From Isoetes taiwanensis (taxonomy: Eukaryota; Streptophyta; Lycopodiopsida; Isoetales; Isoetaceae), in NCBI GenBank assembly GCA_021234155.1, contig JAJEKV010000032.1:3060156-3124155 (forward strand): a DNA stretch of 64,000 bases. The letters are read 5' to 3'. Made by a program: the position numbers and the translations under genes. Shown piece by piece: positions 1-12,848 of this stretch; position 1 is the stretch's first letter, and the number at the start of each line of letters is the position of its first letter. Under the pieces are notes generated by a model. That model was given only the letters and a program-made list of their open reading frames with translations, made no database searches and was not told the DNA's origin.

Positions 1-3000
1 AGCTTGTATGCATGTGATGTCAATTTATAAAGAGAATCTTATTTGTACACTTCCAAAACAACTTTCAATCTTAGTGCTTTGTGCTCAGAGTGTTCAAGAA
101 AAAATGCTTAAAAATATACAACACATATTGGTATTTTTGCATGTTTTACCGTAACACATTACTACCATGTATGGAACGCCCACCAAAGGTGGACAATTTC
201 CTATATGAAAGAAAGTAATCTATAAAATTACATCTACATAACTACAGTTAACACAGATTGAAGTGTTTTTTACATAAGACAAATATATGGTCCACGAACG
301 ATCTTGCCTAACAATGCAACATGTACCCAACTTATGCCCAGCAATGCTGGATACCATTACTAGTTTGATATTATTTTTAGCAATCAAAGTACATAACGCT
401 ATTACTTATTGATTGGATTTAGGGTTTGCGTGTTTAGTGGGTTTTAGGCCTTTGCTATATTCTAAACGGCGCACCCTGACTACCATAGCTTCGCCGATTC
501 GGCCGGACCATGACCGGACAGACAAGAATCTCCTGGCACCTCTGCCATGAGGGGTCATTTTAAGGATTTGAAGTGAGATTTTGAAATCTGAAAATATGAT
601 TTCCTGCCTTATGTCTTGATGGTAATATCAACCTCACGCGGGCCGAGACGGCTAAGCCTAAGATTTGAATAGGGAAATGGGGCCTTAATCTCTGTTCAAA
701 AATAAACTCAAATGTCCTAATAAGATCTATTTCTAACCAATATACCCAAGTAGAGCTAACATTTATTTTTATCTTGATTCTATCATTTTTTTTTTTGTAG
801 ACAACCTATTCAATTGTTTTAGCTGACAGGTCTAGGGATCTTATATAAATTGTTAGTTTTCATAATCCATACCTAAACTTCCTCGAACCCCCTGCTATTT
901 CCATAAAGACATTTCCGAACTTTGAAGAATGAGATGAACATGCAACCTATGATGAAAACAGAAATGAACAATGGCAAAAATCATGCCATCACATCTTCCA
1001 TCAAATTCCTACAACTTCCAAAGGATGGGAGGCAACTCCCACAAAAGTATAATAAAGATGGGTTGGCTCTGCACAAAATATTTTTCTATGGTTTAGTTAA
1101 GACTCTTCAAAGTTTATTGCATGGGGACGCAATAATTAGTGTATATCTAGATGCAGTTTTATTACACTTAATAATTTTAGTGTTTTCGTCTGGTCGGTTT
1201 GACCCATGTGCCATGCTAGAGTTTTTCCTCACTACTTTTATCGAGGGCCTGAATATGCAAACTTCTATTTCATTTAGAAATAGGGTTGGTTAGCTGAAGG
1301 CACAATTCTCGCAGAGGTGGAGCACCTCCAAGTACTTTGTATGGATGTGGAAGTGAGACAAAACATTGTCTAAACAAGGGCAAAATCTCAAGATCGATTT
1401 GGTTTCGGTTGTGGGATAGGGTTATTGGCTTTGGTTTTACATTCTCATTTTTTAGGGCTGGAGAGGCAGAGTAGGCAAGTAAAGCAGCAACACAATGATT
1501 CCTTGTGCAAATTTAGGTGGTATTCCCAGCCCAGTCAAGCAGCTTTGAAGCGATTACAGAGGGCAGCCAAAAGTAAGGGGCCGATAAACTAACAAAGAAA
1601 AGTGGGTTTCTCTTGGCTTTTGATTTTTGCAATTGAAGCCCAAATTATCCAAGTAGCTCAATTCCATTTGATCCATAATCCCTGCAATAATACTTCAAGC
1701 CCTACTTAATTTCAAGACTCCGAGAAAGGGGAGAAAGTTTCCAGACTGGCATATTCCCCACTCCATTTTTAAAGTAGTAAATGTATTTACACTAAGCTTT
1801 GTCTGAGAACGAGGAACTAATCATTTGATCTCTATGGAGCTACACGTGGATATGTATCTCGTTACATTGTTACATACCACTGGGTGAGTTTCAAGCTCTG
1901 TTCGGGCTCAAAATTGTCCGCCATGCTACCGTGTTTCCTGGTGTACGTGAGATCGATGCTCTAAGGAAGCTTTTGTCATCGCTATAGATGCGATGGCTTA
2001 CTTAGTCTTTAAATAAGTTTAGTATTTCATGGAGTTTTTCCCTCATAAAAATTGCCGCCTCTCGCTTATCCTTCTGCCAAATTGCCTGGAAACCTTTGAA
2101 CGAAAGAGGCGCTTAAATAACACACAAAGCGTTCCATACAAACTTCCTCTCGGTCTCATTTGGTTTATATCAAATTTCATATTTTCCGGGATACACACAT
2201 GAAGGATATTTGCTAAGTTTAACTATTCTAATCTGCCGTAGAAATCATCCGACAATTAAAATGGAAGAGCAATTTGACTGCATCTTATACTCAACGCCTA
2301 AGGAGTTGGCCGGAAGGGCTATTCAATCCAATCTCTAAAGATATCCATTAGATGATGCTTCGATGGTAAAAGAATCAAGATTCCAAAAGTGGAATCTCCA
2401 GCTGTGGAACAATGGATGAGATAGACGTAATCGCTTGCAGTATGACGTTGGGCATTTGCCCATGGAAACTAAAGCAATGATGCTTCTTTAAATGAGCCCT
2501 GAATATCAACGTGGAAAGTGAGCTCTCATCCAGATAGTACAGAGTGGGAGGACCATGTTTCAACAATAGCTGGAAGAGTGATGAGTGATGACTATATTGT
2601 AACCAATGATAGTCGGTATCACCAAAAGAATGGGAAAAAGATAGTTTGCTGTACTGAACCTCCCAAAATGCCCTCGAACGTAAGCAGGGAATGAGTCAGA
2701 AGTTTTAAAGAGCTTTTGTTAAGACATTTGAGGATCAAAGCAATGTGCTGAGGAGGAGCTACAATTTGAAGCCAGGGATTTTGAATATGCATTCACATCT
2801 CATGAAAGTATTTTTGAATATGCATTCACATCTACTGTGAATCACACATTGAGTTTAGAAGAAATCATTAAGTTAAGCAAACTTTTTGATGCTACTCTCA
2901 TGTATTAATATTGATATTGGTATAATATTATATGTCTAATTCTATGCAATGTTTTTGTTTCTATAATTTGAGCACCTCCTAGTTTGTTAGATTTGTAGCT

Positions 3001-3119
3001 GATATGTACCATCCATCATTAGAGTATTAGGTAATGTCTGGTATTCACACTCCCTACACTATCCTTAGGCCCAAAAATTCTAGTTAACACAAACCATTAA
3101 ACACACAACTAACATATTA
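1..3119. other. Non-coding, no recognisable gene
   Basis: This AT-rich stretch has only short open frames without recognisable domains. A 123-codon frame at 922-1293 matches no family I know and has ordinary low-complexity composition. A 22-bp direct repeat (ttttgaatatgcattcacat plus two bases) occurs at about 2778-2799 and again at 2812-2833. I see no tRNA, rRNA or complete transposon end. Confidence 0.6.
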
Positions 3120-3120
3120 A

Positions 3121-3420
3121 CACAAACCATTGCATTTGACACATTTAAATTGTAACTTCCCCTTTAAACCCCCTTTGGTTTGGGTGCATATTCACACGGG
3201 TTACTGTGAGGGGCCGAGCCTCAAAAATTTACAATACATGTACAAAAATTAACACCCATTAAGTACAATCTCTCTCAAACCCATAGTATTTTGCAAACCC
3301 TAATATACAGATATAGTGTAAACTTGTACATGCATACCCCACAAACGAGGATCACTATGCACGGTCCAGATCTTGGAATAAAGGGCAAATATGCTCATCT
3401 GACAGCTCTCGTTGCTAAGC
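3121..3420. mobile_element. Diverged relic of the foldback element seen at 20065-20434
   Basis: The block shares several ordered segments with the foldback element near 20.2 kb. They are a left-arm segment (aaccccctttggtttgggtg, then catattcacacggg), a central atagtattttgcaaa, the string catacccc acaaacgagga, and gacagctctcgttgc near the end. Order and spacing match over about 300 bp, so both derive from one family. The inverted right arm that would follow is not evident here, so this copy looks end-truncated or strongly diverged. Confidence 0.6.
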
Positions 3421-4146
3421 ATAAAGATGCTACTAAGATCTTGGGTTTATGAACACACATATTACTACTACAATAGATACTATAAAGTCACACAACACAA
3501 ATATACCTACAAACATCTCGCACCTCCCATTCTAGACACATCCAATATCCAAAATTTCCACTACACTCCAATTGCAATTGTGTTGACTACACATTCTTCA
3601 CCAAAACCCTAAATTATCACAAGCACCAACCAATACCCTAAACTCCAACGAAAATTTTAGTGGCCCCGATTGTTGTGTGTTTTATCTTGACTATTTTTGT
3701 ATAATGGGCTTAAATTGGTGAAATGTATGGATAAATAGAGAACTATATGGGTGTAATGTGGAGAAAATCTAAAAAATGTGAAAATATTGTGGAGAAGTAT
3801 GAGGAGGAATATTTATATTGTATTGAAGTGGAACCTATGGACTTGAAGGAGTATTAAAGTCCTTATGGGAACATTTGCAATGGTTGATAAGTTGATGAGG
3901 TGGCATGATCTGGAAGAACATGGAAGTTATTGGAGATCTAACGGTGCAGATTGTTCAAAGATGATGGGTTGAAATTTGTTGTGTAAGTTTTAAGAGAGAG
4001 GTACGTCTCCTCATTCTCTCTCTCTTTCACTCTTGCTCTTTTAAGAAACTATCTATTGTAAAAAAGTGTTCCATGGAAGAAGTAGTAATAGAAGAGGAGG
4101 ATGAACCTCCGGACTTGTTTTATGTCTCTTCTTCTTCTTCATCTGT

Positions 4147-4655
4147 AATCCCATCGATCCGAGCCATCGGATCGAGATTCTAGAGAGGGCGAACATGCAT
4201 GTCTCGCATGCATGCATTGCATACTTTCTCTGGTTGGGAGATCGCTATATTAGGTGATGTTCTTTATCAACATCTCATCGCCGCTTCCTCTTCTCTCAGC
4301 ACCTTTATTCTCTATTCTTGAAACCATACAGAGAGGGCCCCGCTTGATTTCGACCACTCGTTTTTTCATGCCGTGGCATGCCCTTTCTGTACTTCTTTAT
4401 CCATAACTCTTTCTGGACCTTTCACCCTCGATCCCATTTTTAATAAGGAAGTTCTCTAGTCGAGAGGTTTTGTTGTTTTTCATGCGGAAAGCCCCATTCT
4501 AGAATCCCACGATCCGAGCCATTGATTTAGATTCTAGAGAGGGCGAAGCATGTATGTCTTCAAGATGCATGCATGTACATGCATTGCATGCTCAAGTTGT
4601 AGACCACTATATTGCTTTGTATCTTCAACAACATCTCATCGACGCTTCTCTCTCA
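4147..4655. repeat. Imperfect direct duplication of ~155 bp
   Basis: Bases 4147-4300 and 4500-4655 share the same ordered blocks: cgatccgagccat, gattctagagagggcgaa, catgcatgcattgcat, and caacatctcatcg followed by cgcttc. The intervening ~200 bp is unrelated. Neither copy holds a convincing coding frame. Confidence 0.65.
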
Positions 4656-4992
4656 AAGAAGACTTTAACCGATTCTCACTTTCCACCAAACTTAGTTAAG
4701 GATTCCCCAAGTAAACAGCCTAATGGCGCTCCATGAAATGCATCTCGCGACATGCCCAATTTAATTTATCCTTTAAATGAACATAAAGACAATATGTTTG
4801 TACATGTCACAAGGTTACCTTAAATTATCATCAAAATGGTCTTAATCGATCTTTAAAGCACCCTTAAGGTCACTTTCACTTTAGTGTATTTTGATTGGGT
4901 TAATTTATGTTAATTTTATTAATTTAACCCAACATAGTGCTTAACATGATTTTGTATTAACATTTTATTTAAAAATTTAATCGACATCTCTT

Positions 4993-5180
4993 TAACTCAA
5001 ATTCTTAACCCAATGCTAACTTAACTAGCAAAGCAAGGAACGAACTTTTTACTTAAAAATAAATTTGTCCTGTACATAAAGGTGGGAACATAGTGCAAAC
5101 ATGATTTCCGCTAATATTTTCATTAAAAAGGTTATAGAAGGACACTTAACTCAAATTTAACCCAATGCTAACTTTAACTA
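4993..5180. repeat. Direct repeat of ~36 bp, spaced 153 bp
   Basis: A segment beginning taactcaaat and running through acccaatgctaact to taactag occurs at 4993-5029 and 5146-5180 with small indels. The surroundings are very AT-rich and non-coding. Confidence 0.6.
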
Positions 5181-5618
5181 GTGGTGCTAACAAACTTGTG
5201 TTAAAAAATTAAAATTTATCCTAACTTAAAGGCTAAAAGGTACCTGAAGTTCCATGTATGAAAGGATATTAACCAATGGCTATCTCCGCATAGTGGTTCC
5301 AAGAATAACGACTTTGCCATATCCATGAGGATTTTTATCAGAGCCTATATTTACTTATAAGATGTATTAATAGCAGTAATATCTATCATAGTAAACAAGT
5401 ATTAAAGGATCTGGTCCTTTGGGTCTATCAACATATGAATTGAGTTGTTAGATTTATATAGGCATATTATTTAAGGTGTTAGAATCAAATTATTGGTAGA
5501 TTGCCATCAAAATTTGTTGTTTGTCTAAATTTCCACAATTTCAGTTTAAAACTTTGAAGAAGGGATTATTCTTTTGAGTGACCTATGAGCAGAGTAAATA
5601 GCAGAAATGGACATTTCA

Positions 5619-5786
5619 GGTGCACTTCAATAGCTAAATTAAGTAAGGAATGGCCAATTCACTTCACTTTGAAAAAATTACAAGGTGCTTAAAATTTTCC
5701 GAGGCTGCACTTCAATAGCTAAATTACATAAGAAATGGCCAATTCACTTCATTTTAAAAAAATTATAAGGTGCTTAAAAATTTCCC
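5619..5786. repeat. Two-unit tandem repeat, ~84 bp unit
   Basis: Units at about 5619-5701 and 5703-5786 both contain gcacttcaatagctaaatta, then aatggccaattcacttca, then aaggtgcttaaaa. They differ by a few substitutions and indels. No coding content. Confidence 0.75.
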
Positions 5787-6049
5787 TGCTAAACTCTATG
5801 CATTCCATTACATCTACCCATTCAATTCCACACAATGCATTTCATTATGCCCGATATTTTTAAACCCTTTACATTTGATACTCCATTACTTCTATAGATA
5901 CGATTACATTTACAGTTTTCTAGTTTGTAAATATCAAGTTTTCAATCATATTTATAAAATCAAGGGCAGCAATGCAAAATATTTGCTTAGAGTACGTTGC
6001 TACGGAAGCAACTCAACTTGAAAAAGGTACATATCCGCTACATGACAAA

Positions 6050-6590
6050 TTGATGGTAGCATACCAGGTTAGTCTATAAAATTGATAATAAGATTTCAGA
6101 GCTCTGTCCTCTATGTAAGTAAAGGGTTGAGAGTATTGAGCATTGTTTTTTCTTGTGTGAGCGGCTTCAGCAAGCATGGTCTTGATTGTTAACCCTATCT
6201 GGCATGTCTCGATCTAGCCAGCAAATTCTGGTCAATATCTACCCTGATGCATGGCACAAACTGCGAAATGAGCTTTTCATCTTGCATGTGACTGGCTTTT
6301 ATGGTCGATCTAAAAGAGAAGGAGGCTGTTTATCTTTAAAGGCATGGATATTGCAGATGAGATTCTTCTTCAGTGGACGCAGAATACAATTGTTATGACT
6401 TATAATTGTTCTCCTCTTGATCAAGAGAATAAAGTAATGATTTGACATATTTACCTTCAGATTCATTCTTATGCGTAGACAGGTGATTGTGCTTAATTGG
6501 ATTAGTTTGTCCGCTGGGGTTATAATCCTGTCTTTGTATTTTATGTTGTTATAGTTTTGATTGATGAATAAAGCTTGTCGTCCTTTAATT
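6050..6590 (+). mobile_element. 3' stub of an L1-type LINE (zf-RVT end and 3' UTR)
   Basis: Translation of 6105-6180 gives a degenerate zinc-binding motif with a stop inside (LCPLCK, then IEHCFFLCERLQ). The full L1 copy on the minus strand at 12.7-15.3 kb has LCPLCKQRDETIEHCFFLC at the same place. The 3' UTRs also match: gaataaagcttgtcgtcctt here, against the complement of aaggacgacaaactttattg there. Only the last ~500 bp of the element is present, as expected for a 5'-truncated LINE insertion. No long poly(A) remains. Confidence 0.7.
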
Positions 6591-6776
6591 TTTTTCCCCA
6601 AAAATTGGCTCATATTTTTGAAAATTTGAAGTCGGCTTTAAAGGCGAGCCTTGCATGGAACCATTGTGGCTTCAATTTGGAGCTCAAAATTTTAAGTCAG
6701 GTCGGAACCTTATACTAGATTGCAATGTCGAAGTCCTAATATCAACCACATATACACCAGATGCCCCCTACACATT

Positions 6777-6786
6777 TTTTATATAT
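6777..6786 (+). promoter_or_regulatory. Possible TATA box of the AKR2-like gene
   Basis: ttatatatga lies about 170 bp upstream of the AKR2-like ATG in otherwise mixed sequence. The position would allow a short 5' UTR. The assignment rests on motif and position only. Confidence 0.3.
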
Positions 6787-6953
6787 GAAAAAAGAGGTAG
6801 GTGAAAAGTAAGAATAGTTCATCCCGGCCCAAAACTTTCTTACCCTAAATGTCCCAAAATATTCCTGGCCCTCTTCCCGGTCTCAAATTCTCATCCAGAT
6901 AACGAAGGAGATAAGGAGTACTTCGCCTTCGTCCATCCCGCTAGTGCGCTGCC

Positions 6954-9721
6954 ATGGCTTCTTCTACTTCAGGTACGGTTATGGCTGCTGTAGATCTCCG
7001 CATATGATCACAGGATATGATTTTATTCGTTGTCCTGTAATGCCTTTCGATTTTGATGGTTCGAAATTGAATATAAATTCTTTCCATAGTTGTTCTTCCT
7101 TCTTATTTCCATTCGACTCATATCTTTGCCTTGCCGGAATAGTCTTCTTTGGGTCCAACCTTTTTGGGGTTTCCTTTTTGTGTGCGTTCATACCTTTTTC
7201 TCTGAAGCATTGATTCCATCTCCAATGATATTGGTCGATATAGGATTGAGTGATGAGATCACATGTAAATTTAGCGAAGGTTCTCAACCACAATTTCAGT
7301 TCCCTTCTATTGCCTTTTTAAGATTCCAAGTCGCTCAAACAGAGCACATTTGACCAAACATTTATTGTGATGGCAAATAAGAACACAACGAAGGAATGCT
7401 TATAACATTGGCATATTATATCTAACATACTTTTGTGGTTTTACAGAGAAAGCAGATGAAACCAAAGTCAAGGATCCCCAAAATGAAAAATCAGGAAGTG
7501 GATCTAGTGGAAGACGGAGAACAGTACCAGGAGAAGACATTGGGTTGCCCAGTGGCGCATTCGACTTTAGTGCTATGGCGGGCCTGCTAAATGTGATTTC
7601 TTATCACATCATCTTTTATTTCTTCGGTTTTTTTTTAAATGGGTAGTCATCTGCAAATACATTCCTCTTTTAAAGAACATTTTGCTGACATGCATCAATC
7701 ATGCATGATGGCACTCTGACTGAAGTAGTCAACTTAATTACGTGATCATTAAATGTGTCTAGTGCCAGAGTCTGCAATGCATTTCTCTCATGCATAACTG
7801 CTTTTGATAATTCAGGATCCAAGTATCAAGGAGATGGCTGAGCAGATTGCAAGAGATCCAGCATTTAATCAGATGGCTCAACAATTACAGCGTAATGTTC
7901 AAACTGCAGGCCAGGATGGCCTTTCTCAACTGGATACTACTCAATATTTCTCTGCAATGCAGCAAGTTATGCAAAATCCACAGTTTATGAATATGGCTGA
8001 ACAGCTTGGTAATGCGCTTATGCAGGTAATTGTCCCATAAGCATTTTGCACTTTTTGTTTGATGGGGAAAGTCTTTTAATTGTTCTGTTTGTTGTCTTAT
8101 GTCATTTGTATGCATGGAACTTATAAACGATTCTCAGTTGAAATAAACTTCTGATATCTATTTGAAAGTTTAGGGTGGTTTTTCACCGCCGCACATATCT
8201 TCTGGGTGCTGGCAGGAAGTGAGACCTAAAAGGTTTTTCACTAGTGTTGATAACTGGCGTTCTGGCCCAGATTTGGAGGAAGATCAGCATAGAAAATTAG
8301 ACGACCATGATCTCCTCAAGAGGTCGTTCTGAACCAAGATGTGACATGTCTCATCTGTTCTATTTCCAAGGCAGAAGATCATTTCTGCTGTGGTTGTTTT
8401 CGGCTCATCTGCCACAAATTTGTGGCGGTCGTAGAAAACCAAGCACTGGCTGTATGATTGTACTTTATGGCACTGGCTTTAAGCCCCCATCCATTATGAT
8501 TTTCTATGTGTTTGTAAATGCATTGTCCTGAAAATCCTTTATAGAGGAAGATTTTGCTTGTTTATAGAGGAAGATTTTGCTTGTAGATGCCTGCAAACAT
8601 GAATTATCTTAAATATTCTGGATCGAGGTCTGTTAACTCATGTAAAGTGGCTCATATCCTGCCTGCTAATATAGCTTTTGTAAGTGATTTAGTCATATAG
8701 TGGCATTGTCCAATAGCCTTACATAGGACCTGTTATGTTGCAGGATCCATCCATGTCAGGTATTTTGCAAAACCTTACAAATCCTGCAAATAAGGAGCAA
8801 ATGGAGGCTCGGATGGCTCAAATCAGGGAGGACCCATCACTAAAAAAAGTACTTGAAGAGATTGAAACAGGAGGGCCACCAGCAATGATGAAGTAGTTAT
8901 TAAAGTCTAAACTCTATTCTTTTATAATTTTACCTATTTATTTTCTGTCTTACCCACTTTAAGCATAACAGGTATTGGAATGATCCAGTTGTGCTAGGCA
9001 AGTTGGGACGGGCGATGGGAGTTGGTATTCCTGGAGAGCCTGTTATAGAAGAGGAGGAAGCTGAAGAAGGAGCAGCTGAGGAAGAGGAGGAAGAGTTGAC
9101 AGTTCATCACACTGCAAGTACAGGAGATGTTGAGGTCTGGCTATTTCTTGCATCTCGTCATCATCGGGAGCATCGATATTATGCTAAAGTGTAAAGTGTT
9201 TTTCCAGGCCCTTAAAGCTCTTCTAGCAGAAGGGGCAAATAAAGATGAGAAGGATTCTGAAGGGCGCACTGCGCTTCACTTTGCATGTGGATATGGAGAA
9301 GTAGGTGATTTTAGTGCTTAATTATTACAAGAGTAATAAAATTTGAAGATTTGGAAATAAAATTCATTGATGGTTAGTTTTTGCCTTAAATAGGTGAAGT
9401 GCGCAGAAGTGTTGCTTGAAAGTGGTGCTGCAGTTGATGCACTAGACAAGAACAAAAATACTGCTCTTCACTATGCTGCTGGTTATGGACGTGCAGAATG
9501 TGTGGAGCTTCTTTTGAAGAGTGGTGCAGCTGTGTGAGTAGAGAGTTGAATTGATTTTTGACGATTGGATTTTCTTTTATGATATGTTAATAATAGTGTC
9601 GTTGCACATTCTTTCATTCAGGACTGTTACCAACTTGGATGGAAAGACGCCTGTGGATGTTGCAAAGATGAATGAACAAAAGGAGATTGTGAAGTTGTTA
9701 GAGAAGGATGTTTATCTCTGA
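6954..9721 (+). CDS. AKR2: AKR2-like ankyrin-repeat protein (chloroplast outer-envelope targeting factor), 8 exons
   Basis: AKR2 proteins are cytosolic factors that bind hydrophobic targeting signals of chloroplast outer-envelope proteins and deliver them to the plastid surface. Exons deduced from GT/AG sites and frame are 6954-6972, 7447-7592, 7816-8025, 8744-8892, 8972-9134, 9208-9300, 9394-9533 and 9622-9721 (stop TGA). They join to 339 residues, close to the ~340 of Arabidopsis AKR2A. Residues ~50-125 carry the [20 protein letters not shown] and [14 protein letters not shown] segments. [12 protein letters not shown] block, [12 protein letters not shown] and a Glu-rich run (~197-212) follow. 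Ankyrin repeats begin near residue 218, including [14 protein letters not shown] and [20 protein letters not shown]. The protein ends KLLEKDVYL. The 718-bp intron 4 is the longest. No stop or frameshift is seen, so the gene looks functional. It is the only intact host gene in the window. Confidence 0.93.
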
Positions 9722-10440
9722 GACCCTATCGAAATGCTAAAATGTTAAGCAGCTATTTGTGGCCGTTCTCTTTCTTCCACTCTTAGTCCCAGGCTGTTTG
9801 GTGCCAAGTGGAAGGCTTGTCATTTTTAATGTACTCAGCATAAAGATTTTGTTTTGTGCTTCAGAAGCTTATAGTCCCACTATGTCGTGTAATATTTTAA
9901 GTCTCAAAATAAGTCATTGCCCTTCTAACAATTGTTAGCAATGGTGGCTTGGAAGTTGGTAAAAAGTGGCTTGGTGGCTTGGAAGCTACCATTAGAGGTG
10001 GATACATTGTGAAAGGAAAACCAAAAAGACAAGCCATGTATATAATATGCTACGTATTGATCAGACTACGTTCTTTGGTGTTATGATAAAAGGGGACATT
10101 TTTTTTAATAGTATGCCATATTTTTTTCGATGGGTTCTTCAAAATTCTTCTAAGCTTCTCTTAGAAACCCACAATTCAATTTTTTATTCGTCTAGATTTC
10201 TTTTACAATTCCTCTAGTCTTCCTAAAGATTTTATTTAGATTCTATTTAGGGTGAGATTCGACTACGGCATTGAATATTTTATAAAGGCTAATGAATTTA
10301 TCATAAATTCACCAGCTTTGCAATGTTCCACTCACCATGGAAGTTAAATGAAATTTCGAACGTGGCGTTGCCAAAACAATTTTAAAAGTTCAGGCGATAT
10401 TGCCTGGCCCTAATAAATTCTCAAATTGCCCGTTGCTCAT
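9722..10440. other. AKR2 3' flank, no other gene seen
   Basis: This holds the probable 3' UTR, with A/T-rich polyadenylation-like signals such as aataagt near 9909. No coding frame or repeat is recognisable after it. Confidence 0.5.
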
Positions 10441-10447
10441 TGTTCGC

Positions 10448-10557
10448 CACGTGGCTGAAAAATTCCGCGCAAAACCTCTTCCGGATCTAAACAATGAGAT
10501 CTAGAGTTTCTATTGAACTGTTCTCAGGCGCCAATCAATCGATTTCTTCTATATATA
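10448..10557 (+). promoter_or_regulatory. Promoter-like block: G-box and TATA
   Basis: A palindromic G-box (gccacgtggc, 10448-10457) lies ~90 bp upstream of a TATA motif (ctatatatag, 10548-10557). This is a normal arrangement for a plant Pol II promoter. A plausible donor (gtatgtttcc, ~10603) and acceptor (acag, ~10687) follow, but no meaningful ORF does. It could drive a non-coding transcript or be the remains of a lost gene. Confidence 0.4.
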
Positions 10558-10998
10558 GTCGCCACATTGTGTTCCGCATGACAGTTTATGTGGTGAACAA
10601 TTGGTATGTTTCCTTATCTTGTTTTTCTTTTGTTTTTTCTTTGCTATCTCTAAAACTTTGCTTCATTTGCTAAAATACGTGTTACAGGAAGTGTAAAAAA
10701 AAAACAAGGAATAAAACAACACAAGGTACCACGATCTGCTTCACTATAGAGCTGATTATACTGATAGAGCCATTGTAGCTGCATTTGCAAAGAGCCTGAA
10801 CATCTTGTCATAGATGTGAAGGTGATTTTGGATTTGGATTCGGTGGCTTTCAACTAGAGGCATTTAGACATGCTTGATTTATTAGCATATAATGCTTTTT
10901 TCATCAGGATTCAGTGAATGAAAGTTATAACAAACAATGTTTAACTCTTTGGAAATTTGACCGCATTTTTGGATTGGACTGTGTGTTTTCTTTGTTAA

Positions 10999-12095
10999 AT
11001 GACTAATGGCGAGAAGATGGAAGAAGCTTTATGTCAAACAACTCCATTCCTCTTCCTCTATCTGTATAATGCGTTTTCTTTAGTTGGGTATATACTTTTG
11101 ATTTTATAGGAAGGCATATGCAAGCAATGGTTTTTCCCTCAACTATAAAGCTGCCTAGAAAGTAGAACAACAAAGGCATGATTTAAAACTATCCAGCCTA
11201 GATGTTTACATCTCTAGTTGCAAAGGTAGCTGTCTATTTCAATGCTCTGAAATGTTTCTCAAGCGTTATATTGTGTACAAGTTGTGGTCAGATATAATAT
11301 GAAGGTGGTGGAAATGTGTACTTAGTATCTACAGCTGAACAAGTGCAGGCAGCAGTTCATGAGGCATTCATGCAAAGAGCTCTTGCAGTAATAAACATAA
11401 GAACTAGTTAAAGCTGCAGCACTAGAGGTATGCATTGTTCTGATGCCATTTTATGTTAATGCAAGCATTCATTTTCTTGTCCTGTTGTTTACATAGCTTC
11501 CTTCTTGTCATTAATAAATATGTTTGATTTGCTTTGTAGTAAGAGATGCAGGTACTACAAACACTGACCGGAATATCATAATGGCTCTTTGCATTTGCTT
11601 CTATTACAGTGAGTGCATGGTCTTAGATATCTATCTTGTATTTTATGAACTGGATTATGACATTATATTTCCAACAGGTTGTGACATAACGTGTATGCTG
11701 CTGCACTATTCTTTGATATATCATTTGTATTTCGTGTTGTGATCTAGAAGATGACTAATGGCGAGAAGATGGAAGAAGCTTTATGAGACATGTTTAACTT
11801 TTTGAGGAAAAGGAAATCCTAGATTTATGTTTGTTGTCAGTCCTGTGTCTGAAGCTTTGTATTGTGTACAGACTGTGCACAGATATAATCTGAAGGTGGT
11901 GATCATAATTTTCAGTAATGAAATTTGTCTTCTCTATTTTGTAATGTTCTGATGCAGAAATGAATAGCCTCAGTTTCAAAGAAAATGATCAAACACATTT
12001 GCACTATAGATGCTACATCTCTAGTTGCAAAGATACAACTTCAGTGCTCTAAAATGTTTCTGAAGCTTTGTACTATGTACAGACTTTGTAGATCG
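10999..12095. repeat. Diverged duplicated segments in non-coding DNA
   Basis: The 30-bp string actaatggcgagaagatgga plus agaagctttatg occurs at ~11003-11033 and ~11755-11785. A second motif set (catctctagttgcaaag, tgctctgaaatgtttct, ttgtgtacaagttgtg, cagatataatatgaaggtgg) appears near 11205-11310, partly near 11855-11902, and again near 12010-12095. The order is conserved, so a ~100-bp unit has been copied two or three times and diverged. No coding content is evident. Confidence 0.55.
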
Positions 12096-12099
12096 ATTC

Positions 12100-12718
12100 G
12101 AATATATTACCATGGCATCAGCTTGTACGTTTGGCTGATCTCCTTGTACCATGCAATTCTCCTGGTTAATCTCAGAGACCAAGAGGATTCTGTGCCTAAT
12201 AAATGTTGTTAGCTGTTACTAGCTTTTTAATGAAGCTTCTCATGTTCAAGGATTTTCTTCTGTTGAAATTATTTCTTTACCACTGCTGAGTCATTACATT
12301 TCCAAATTTCTGAACGTATCTACATGTCATAAGGACATAAATCTTTATATATAGGTTGCCTACAAGAACTGCAGTGGCAAAAGTATACTTTATTGTGGAG
12401 AAGTTGTCAGAAATTATAATTTGATTAATTTAGATCTAAGGCCAGATTCAACGTTGGTGCAGATTGCTTCAAGTTTAGGGCCATTGGTTATCTATTTTCC
12501 TGACATACATCTTTGGTTTGAGTGTCTGGTTCTTTTAATCGCAGGCCATTGTGTTGAGCATCAACCTTACAGAAAACAAAAAGTGGTAGCAATCTTCTAA
12601 TGCCTTATTTATTTCCGCATGTGATTTCCAGCAGTGATAGGATGATTTGCTTTTACTTCTCCTTCATCGAATCCCTTTTCTTTGAAATCCATTTCCATGA
12701 ATATGCTTCATTAGAATT
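12100..12718. other. Non-coding spacer before L1 insertion
   Basis: AT-rich, without recognisable gene, repeat or RNA gene. Confidence 0.45.
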
Positions 12719-12848
12719 TTTTTTTTTTTTTTTTTTTTGAAGGACGACAAACTTTATTGAAACTCCAAGCCAAAAAGCAAAATACAAATGCAGAGGCGGG
12801 AATAAAGTCTCAGAGGATAATCATGATCCACTGAGTAGAACCACCAGC

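Noticed and set aside
922-1293. 123-codon frame on +
   Set aside because: No recognisable domain, ordinary composition and surrounded by non-coding DNA; length is compatible with chance.
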